39,743 bases of DNA, taken from contig CANPBT010000013.1 of the NCBI GenBank assembly GCA_947572415.1, forward strand, positions 1 to 39,743, read 5' to 3'. The stretch comes from an uncultured Clostridia bacterium (GTDB lineage Bacteria > Bacillota > Clostridia > Christensenellales > Borkfalkiaceae). Below the pieces are notes generated by a model. The model searched no databases. It was given only the letters and a program-made list of their open reading frames with translations, and was not told the DNA's origin. A program made the translations under genes and the position numbers. Each line of letters opens with the position of its first letter. Position 1 is the first letter of the stretch. Below, piece after piece: positions 16,501 to 25,500 of the stretch.

Positions 16501-19500
16501 TTCAGGTTTGCATACTGATAAACAAGCCCTATTGAAATGCCCACGATATCGAGCTCGAACGTAGGTTCGGGCGCGGCGGTACCGTACGTCCATATGCCTG
16601 TGCCGAGCGTAAGGTCGGTTATCCTGAACCCGTTCGCCGCGACACGGAATGCAACCGAAAGAGTTTCCGTTTCGCTGTCTTTCCACTTATAGTTGTTCTG
16701 GGCGGAAGCTATTATCTCTACGGTAGAAGTATAAAGCCCTATACCGTATATTTTTACGATTATGCTTCTCTCGTCTTCAGCCATACGCCACTGCTTACCG
16801 CTAAACTCCCCTCCTGTATTGCGGTCGAGCGTGTCGGTTATTTCTTTACCGTCCGCGCCCTTATACGTGTTGGTTACGTTTACCACGCGCATTATGTCGT
16901 CGATATAATTTTCCAGAATACGCTGTTTATCGTCGCCTGCGTTGAATTGAAGGTAATCGTCGGAGACCTTATTCCAGTTAAGCGAAATCACTTTCTTTTC
17001 AACTCTATAAGCAAGCGTCACCGTTTCGTCCGCAAGAATGTAGTCGCCCGTCAATTCGACGATAACTTCGTATTCACCCGCTTTATCGGGCGCGGCCGTG
17101 CCGTTATATTCGGCATTGCCGAACGTTCTTCCGGCATACGACCGCTTAAAACCGTCTTGCAAGTTCGGCGCATATTCCTTGATAGTCTTTATAACGCCGT
17201 ATTCGTCTTTTACGACGTTGCCGTTTTCAAGGCCGTAATAATCAATCGAATTATTGATTTCCGACGCGGAGCTGTCTGTAAATATTATCTGCGCGTCGTG
17301 TTTTCTGCCGTATTCGCCCTTGTTGAATTTAACCGTGCCGTTGTCGTCCATTTCCGCATACGTTCTGTCCTCGGTGGTTGCGGTGACGAGTCTGGGTACG
17401 ACCGTCATCGTCGCGGTGAGCCAGCCGTTGCCGCCGTTTTCGTCCGCGATTTTATAGTTTCTGAAATCCAGCCCAGACGGAATTACAATATACTTTTCGC
17501 CCGCGTGGCTTTCCCAAGGAGCGTACGCCACGCCGCCTCTGTCTGCCGTAAACGCAAGCGCGCTGCCGCTGTTTTCGGCCGCCGTGCCGAAAGCTTCGCC
17601 GTTTACGAACCCGTTGAACTCAACCTCGAAATACCCGTCGGTCTTGTTTCCGTATGTGATATCGAAAGCCGTGGCAAACTGTTTGTCGCCCCTCATACCT
17701 TTCGACCCCGCCTGCACGGTCAGCCATTTTTTGGTTATCTCGAAAGTCGGCCTGTCTTTATCGTCGACGGACAGCTCTTTTCCGCCTTTGTATAATTCGA
17801 CTCCGTTTGCCGTCAGATAAGTTATATTATAGTTTGAAGCGCCTACCTGAAGCCTTAACGGATACACCCCGACGTCGGTTTTCGCCCCGCCCGAAATTAC
17901 TATATCCGTTGTAAACACGGTCGAATAGTTTTTCGTATTATCCGCGGTTTGCCCGTACCAATCGCCTTGCGGCTTGAAATAATCTGCAAAATACTTCTCG
18001 AAGTCGGGCGTCTGCTCTATGCCGCTGTATACTGCCGAAGCATATGCGTTTCCGTCATTGCTACCGTGGATATTTACGGTTATTTCACGCGGGCTGACCG
18101 TCAGGATTCCCCTTTGCTCCGTACCCGTATTGTACGTAAAATCGTAATTGTACGCGCTTATGCCGCTCGCCCCGATATATAAACCCGAAGTCCCGACGGG
18201 GGTTTCCGCGGGATTATAGCCCGCGACGGAATACGTAACCTTGCTTATATCGAACGAGCCCGTCAACTCAGTATTTTCGATATTCATTAAATCGAGAACG
18301 TAATCCGAAAGCGTAAACCCGCCGAAACGTGCCGTTGCCGTTCCGTTTGCCGTCAGAGGAGTTCCGTATTGCACCCAGCCGTCTTTCGTAACCACGTTGA
18401 CTGTTGCTTGGCTTATAACGAACGTGAAAGTAAAGCTTGTCGTGTTCGTGCTGTCCCAGGCGGCAGTATTGCCGAAAGTGTAGTTGTTTTCTTTATCGCC
18501 GAGCGTAAGCGTAACCGTGTACCTGCCCGCATTGTGCGCCGAAAAATCAAATTTGTTTGCGCTTAAAGAATATTCACCGCTATGGTTGCCGTCCGCAAAC
18601 GGATTAAACGAACCGTCGCCGTAGGTTACTATTTTTTGTGTCGATATTTCGTAAGTCAGCCCGAATTTGTCGGCGTCGGCAATTTCGCCGAGGTTAGCGA
18701 ACAGTACGCTGAGATTGTTGAAACGCTTAGCGCCGTCCGCTTCGAAGCCGAGATATTTATATTCGTCGTTTCCGCCGTAAACCGCGCCGTCGCTACCCGC
18801 AAAGGGCGTGCTGCTGCCGTTTATACTTACGTTCCAGCCTATCTGCCTGCGGTTAATCGTAAGCGACATAGTCGTGCCCGCGTTTGCGTTGTAGGCGTAA
18901 TCGGGGTTCGCGACGGTTATTCTGAACGGATAGTTGCCTACGTTTACGGGCTTTTTGCTTGTATAGCCGCCGCCTATAAAATATTCGGCGTAAATCGAAT
19001 CGCTATCGGTATCCGAGCCCGTGTAAGTGATAGTTATTTCCTTTTCTTTCCCGTCGTAAGTGAACGTATTGTTGCCGAGCGAAATCGCAAGATATGCGGG
19101 CTCTATTTTATACGTACCCGCTGTAAAGCCGTCGCCGTCTTTTATGCTTATCGGGTTTGACTGTACGTTAAAATAATTTTCGACTTTATCGGTAAAATGG
19201 TTATAATTAAAGTAACTTTGTACTTTGCCCTCTTTCTCCTCGTCGCGTTCGTAGGCTGTCGTTACGGTAATCGCATAATTCCCGCCCGCTCCCTCGCCGT
19301 AGAGCGCAAGTATAAGATAGTTGCCCAAATTGCCCGTGCCCTTGCCGTTTTCGCCGTCAAGCGCGTTTGTAACAAGCTTAACGATATTTCCGCAATTTTC
19401 GTTGTTGTACTTATCCGTATGCGCAACGCCATAGAACGGAGTGCCCGTAAGCCCTTCGCCGGAGGTTGCGGTAAACTCAAGCGTTTGCGCCTGCTCCTCA

Positions 19501-22500
19501 ACGTAACCGCTCTGCGCGCCGACCCACGTTTTATTGAAATCGTATCTGTTTTGCTTTTCGATAATTTCAATGCTTACGGGTCTGGGATTGACGGTGAGCA
19601 CGCTTGCCGCCGCCTCCGACGCCGATATTTTATTTATTATTACGTTGTAGTTTGCATAGTTGGAGTTTTGCTTTGCGGTAACTTTAACAACGGACAATCC
19701 GTATTTTTTGGCGGCGCCGCCCTTTACGTAACCGCTTACGTCAAAATCAACCGTCATAATATCTGAAAGCGTGTCGGTCACGTTTCCGTTGAACACAAGC
19801 CCGTTCGCCGTAGCCGTCGGCGCAAACTCCTCACCGTAATAAGTCTGTCCGTTTTCAGCATATACGTACAAATCCCGCACGCCGACCTTAAAGAATCGGA
19901 CTTCCGTATCGGTATCTCCAAAGTTGACCCCGTCGCCCTTATACGTGTATTCGAGTATGTATTCGCCTGCATTAAACAACCCGTTTGAAGTCGCATTTGC
20001 AAACAACTCGAACACGTCTTGGTCGCTTCCTATCTGCGTCTCGCCGAAATAAAGCGTATACTGCATGTAACCGGACTTATGCGTGAACAAAGTTGTCGGC
20101 GCGGTGATTTTCTGTCCGCCGTAAATGTTGTAACCTTGTGTATGATTTGTAGCGTCGTATATACCGTATATCCATGCGTCAGCCGTAACCTGCGGCATTT
20201 CCGGCTTTGCGGTTTTGTTCGCAAAGTCGAAATGTTCGGTAAATCTATTGCTTGTTTTAACAATATTGAAAATACCGACTTTACCGACCTTCTCGGCAGG
20301 ATAGCTATAACTTCCACTGTACTCATCACCTTCGACTGTAAAAGTGCAGTCATAATTACCGTATTTTTCACCTTGTACGGCATAAATAGGATATTCCCCC
20401 GCCGTTACGGTAATCACCTTATTTTCTTCGGACGTAGCCAAAGCAGGCGATTTGATATTAAGAATACAGCTCAATTCGTCGGGTAATTGCCCGTTGAGTT
20501 TTTGGGTAGTAACCGATACATATCCGTTAAGTAAAGCTTGTAAATCCGTAATATTGTCAAGCGTTGAAGACATATACGGCAACGTTTGATTTTTGATTAT
20601 CACCGTAACGGGCAACGGCTTAACTTCAAGCTCGCCGTTTTTATAATTAATAACGTAGTTTGTAGACGATAAAGTACCGCCGAGGTCAATTGTATAATAA
20701 TCTTCGTCCGAAGTTATATCTTTGCCCGCGGAGTAATTCGCCGCCGAATAACCGTAAGTTCCGCTCAAGCCCGAAAGCGAAGCAATATCGTCGCCTACGC
20801 ATAACCCCGATACGGCTTCGAAATATTTTGTTATAGAAGCGCCGTCCGAAACGGCAACAAACGCTTCGCCGTAATAAATCGCGTTGTCGCCCTTAAAGTT
20901 TACGGTAAGCGTAAGCGTTGCCTTTGCAATTTCCACCGTAACGGGGTCGACTGTCACTTGCGGATTATGATTTGCCGCCGCGACCATAATCCAGTATTCC
21001 GTTTGAGCAAACGCGTCTTTCAAGGTTTTTGATGTAATTTCTTCCCAGCCGTCCGCATAGCCGTCTTTATTGTAAGTCGGCGCGGCGGGCGCGCTGTCCG
21101 CCGTTTTTTCCTGCCAGTACCACTTAACGGGTTGTTCGTTCAAAACGGTTGCCGCTACATTTATAAGCCCCGAATTATCGACGGAAATTACGTTATAATG
21201 CTGCGCGTTATAAACCTTACCCGCATTAGCAGTAGCCGTCGCGCCCGTAATAGCGGCAGGATTTACCGTAAAAGTACCGAGCTCGTTTGACGAATTCAGA
21301 ATCTTATAATTGCCGTTGTTTTTATTTGTAAGCAACACCGCGTATTCGCCAACAGGCAACCATTCGGTTAAATTGGTATCAAGCGCAAGCGTGAACACCT
21401 CGCTTTCGCCGTCGCCCGAAACAAGCCAAGTATCGCCGCCGTTGTAGGTTACCGTATAACAACCGTTTAAAGAAACGTTTTCCGCATAAACCGCGCCCGC
21501 GTTCTCGTTAAGCGAAACGGTAATTTCACGCGGAGTTACTTCATATTGTCCGAAGTCCCTGATTTTAAGCTCATAGTTTATCTGAGAAGTGTTCAATTCC
21601 GCGCCGAGCGAATAAACTTTCGCGGCGGGCGTTGCGTTATCCTCGATATTTTCGCCGTCATACAAAACATACCCGAAAAAGTCGTTTACGCCCGTATAAG
21701 TTTCAAAATCGGAAACGCCGTCGCCGTTGACAACCAGAAATTTATTTGTGCCGACGTACGCCCACGCGGCCGAAGTATAGTCAACAGCATTTCCGTAAAC
21801 GCCGGTAAGCGAACTGCCCGCAAGCGTAATTTCAACCGCGCGTTTGTTTATAGTAAGCGTGGCGGAAAAGTCCGCCCCCTCAACCGTAAAGTTGCCCGCG
21901 CCCTCGCTGTCGCCGTCGATTGCCGCAGTCAGTACATACCCGCCGTCCTTAAAGTCCTTGCCTTCGCCTGTTACTGTAAGCGTAGGCGCGGCGGCGGTGT
22001 CGCTTTCCGATTTCTTGGGCATGTTTGTTATGGTTGCAGTAAGCGTATGCGTTTTGCCGTCGTAGGTCGCCGCCCACGCATTGCCGCTGCCCGATACGGC
22101 GCTATCGCTGCCGCCGCTCCACGCAACGGAAACAACGCGCGGCGAAACGGTGAACTCAAGCTCCGTATTTATAGGCTCGTAAGTGCTCTTGCCATTGCTG
22201 AAAGTGACCGAAACGGTTACGGTATACTTGCCCGCTTCCCACGGGATATCGTTTACAAGCTCAACTTCGGCGTCAGAGTTTAAGGCTTTAAATTGATAAT
22301 TAACACTAACGTTTGCCGCAACAGTGCCGTCCGCGTTGAAAACTATGTTTACGCCGTCGCCGCTCTTTGAAATAAGGTCTGCAATCCCCTTACGGTTGTC
22401 GGCGTCAAAAGCGTTATCGCCGAAGTCGTAACCGTTTGCCGTAAAGCTGATGTCAAGCTGCGTGTTTGTTATTGCATAGTGTTGAATTACGTACACGCCG

Positions 22501-25500
22501 TCCGCGTCGTAATGCACGCTGTCCGCGCCCTTTACGTAGTTATCGGCAGGATACTTGGTGTTGTTTATAGTAAAGTTATACGCGATAAATCCATCGGCAT
22601 CCGTCAGTTTTAATATTACGTAATACTGCCCGGGCTGCTGTAAATTCTCCGTATTGTTTTGAGGAGTGAAAGTATCGTCTATCACACCGTCCGCCGTGCA
22701 CTTGCCGTATTTGTATTCGATATCCACCGTTATATCGCCCGAAACGCTAAATTTCGGGGTAAACGCCGTGTTGTCTTTATCATACTCGTGCGCGCGGTGA
22801 GTTTCCATAAATACGGGCGCGTCAATAGGCTTGGGCTCGATTTTAAAGCTTTTAGAAGTTTCGGTGAATGTAAAGTTTACGGTATCTTTCAGCATAAGCG
22901 TTATCGTATAAATACCCGCGTTTATGTATTTGAAGCCGTTTTCCGTCAATTCGGTTTCCTCCGCGCCGGTATAGTCAAACTTATGCCTGAAGCCGTAATT
23001 AAATACGTCGGTTAAAGTAATAGCGTTTTGTGTAAAATACTCGCCGTCGGCGTACGTTAATGTTGCAGTATGCTCGGCGTTGTCAAACGCGGCGCTTCCC
23101 GCAGATACGCTGAACGAACCTAAAGCTTTTTTCTGAATTTCGAATTGTTTCGTCGGCTTTGTTGCCGGCATTGAATAGTTGAAAGCCCTGTCACCCGACA
23201 ACCCGTTTGCCGTTGCGGTGTAAACCGTCCCCGCGTTTTTTCTTTCAGCGTTATCGTAAGTTACGTCCACGCCGACTTTACCGCTGTCGGAAGCGAATAC
23301 GGCTCCGTCGACCTTGCTTACAAGTGCGCGGGGCTTGTTGTTGTAGGTATATCCCGTATACTTATCTGTCGCAATTTCAGTTTTATCTTCCGCATACCAT
23401 TTAAACGCGCTTGCGTCGAGCATAAACGGCTCGATTTTAAACGTGAACGTAAAGCCCGTCGTCCCGTTCGGTATACCGTCGACGCTTATCGGACTTGCGC
23501 CGACTCCGTCGCCCCACTTGAAGTTGGGCGCAGGGTAAACGTAGACGTTGTACGTGCATACGTCGGTCATTTGCATACCGCCGTTTACGTTTACGCCGTT
23601 TTCATTATTTTCGGATTTTACGTAAATTTCTATTTTGTGCTGTCCGCTGCCATACGCATAACCGCTATCGCCCGTTTCGTCATACTGTTCGATAAACCCG
23701 TTAAAGCCGTACGCTTCGCCTTTGTACGTAACTTTTACTCCGTTTTCGCCGTCGGAAGTGCCGCCGTTAAGCGTGGGCTTTACAAGATTTGCGGACTGAA
23801 TAGTGAATGTTGTTTTCAGTTCTTTGTCGGCTTTATAGTTCGCCGCGCACGACCAGCCCGTTTCGTTTTCGTTTACGTACCAGCCCGCAATTTTTACAAC
23901 ATAATCGCCCGAAGCCTTAATTGTGTCAGGGTCGGTGATTTCCGTTTCGCCGTCCGCCTTATAGTATTTTACGGAAAGATTAATATTGTCGGAAGCCGCA
24001 ATGCCGAAAGCCGAGGGCACGGGATAGTGCGCCGCCGTGTCGAACGTAAAGGCAAGCTCACCCCACGTAAACGTGCTTTCCGCCGCCATTTCCGCCTGAT
24101 TGACGGTATACCCGATTACGACGGGGGCAATATCCTCGCCCGCTTCCGACTGCCATTTATAGTTAGAGTTGAGCGTTACGGTAAGCGTATAAACGCCCGC
24201 ATGCGTCACGCCGACATTTTCGCCCGCAAACGTAACGCCGTATGTCGAATTATCCTCAGACAAATTACTGAAATACTCGGTTTGCGCGCCGTCTTTATCA
24301 AAATACTTTGCCGAAAGCGATCGCGTTAAAATCGGAGCGCCTGACTTGTCGTTTTCCGCAGTCCAGTTCGTAAGCGAAATATCTTTTGAAACTCTGTTAT
24401 AAGTGCCGTTTACGCCGTCCTGCGCGGAAGTTACCTTTGCAATCGCCTTGCGGGTAACTTTAAACTCCGCATATGCTGACGGCAAATTGTAGTCTGCGGC
24501 TCCGTCGGCGGCGTTTAAGCTTGTAGAATAGTAAACTACGTAATCTCCCACCACCCAGCTATTTTGAGGCGCGGTAAGTTTTTTAGTTGAATCGACAGTA
24601 AGCGTATCGCCGTTTTTAAATGTGTCGAATACCGCCTTTTCGTAAAACTCCGCAGGATTTAAATCGGCATAGAAAGTTGCTTGTTGAGTTGACGAACTGC
24701 TTCCGTTATCGGTATACGTGAAGTTTAGCTTGCTTTCCGTAAAACTTGCACTATATTCAAAATTCGCCCCGCCGTTTAAATTTTCAACCTTTAAATCAAG
24801 CTCCCTCGCCTTGATTGAAAATTCAAGTTCCACTACGTTTTCATAAGTTTCGTATTGAGTTATCGTTTCATCGCTCGCCCAACGGTAATTTCCATTTATT
24901 ATATTCAGATATACGGCGTAATCACCCGCATGCTTATACCCGTCGTTACTTTCGCCGAGCACTTTAACCGCAACGTCGCCTTCGATAATATTTTCCGTCC
25001 CGTCGGGAATAAAGTCGGAAGCGTTATACGTTTCTCTGTCGTAATATTTAAAAGGTTTATCCTTTTTGGTGCTTATCGGTCTGGGCTTCACCGTCACAAC
25101 CGTATCCTGAGCGGACGTATCAGCGTTATACGCGTCCGTTTGTTGTGTCCTAACCACAACTTTATATCTGCCCACGGCAAGCCTGCCCGCAGACGGTGTT
25201 TCAGATACGCTTCCGTCGGAGTTAATCAAATAATAATTTACCGTATAGGGCACGGCGATTTCACCATTGCCCAAGCCCGACGCGTCGAGCGTGTTTTTGA
25301 GCGTGTAAGTCTGCCCGCTCGAAGTCGTACCCTTTACAGTAAGCGCGGGAGTATTATCGCCGTAAATCCACTGTTCCTCGTCGTATTCGAAAGACACGGT
25401 AAGCGCACCCCTGTTTACGGTAACTGCATAATAAATCGTGTACTCGTCGATAGGGGTTGCGTTTGATCCGGTACGCCCCGCCCACTTGACTTCTTGGCGT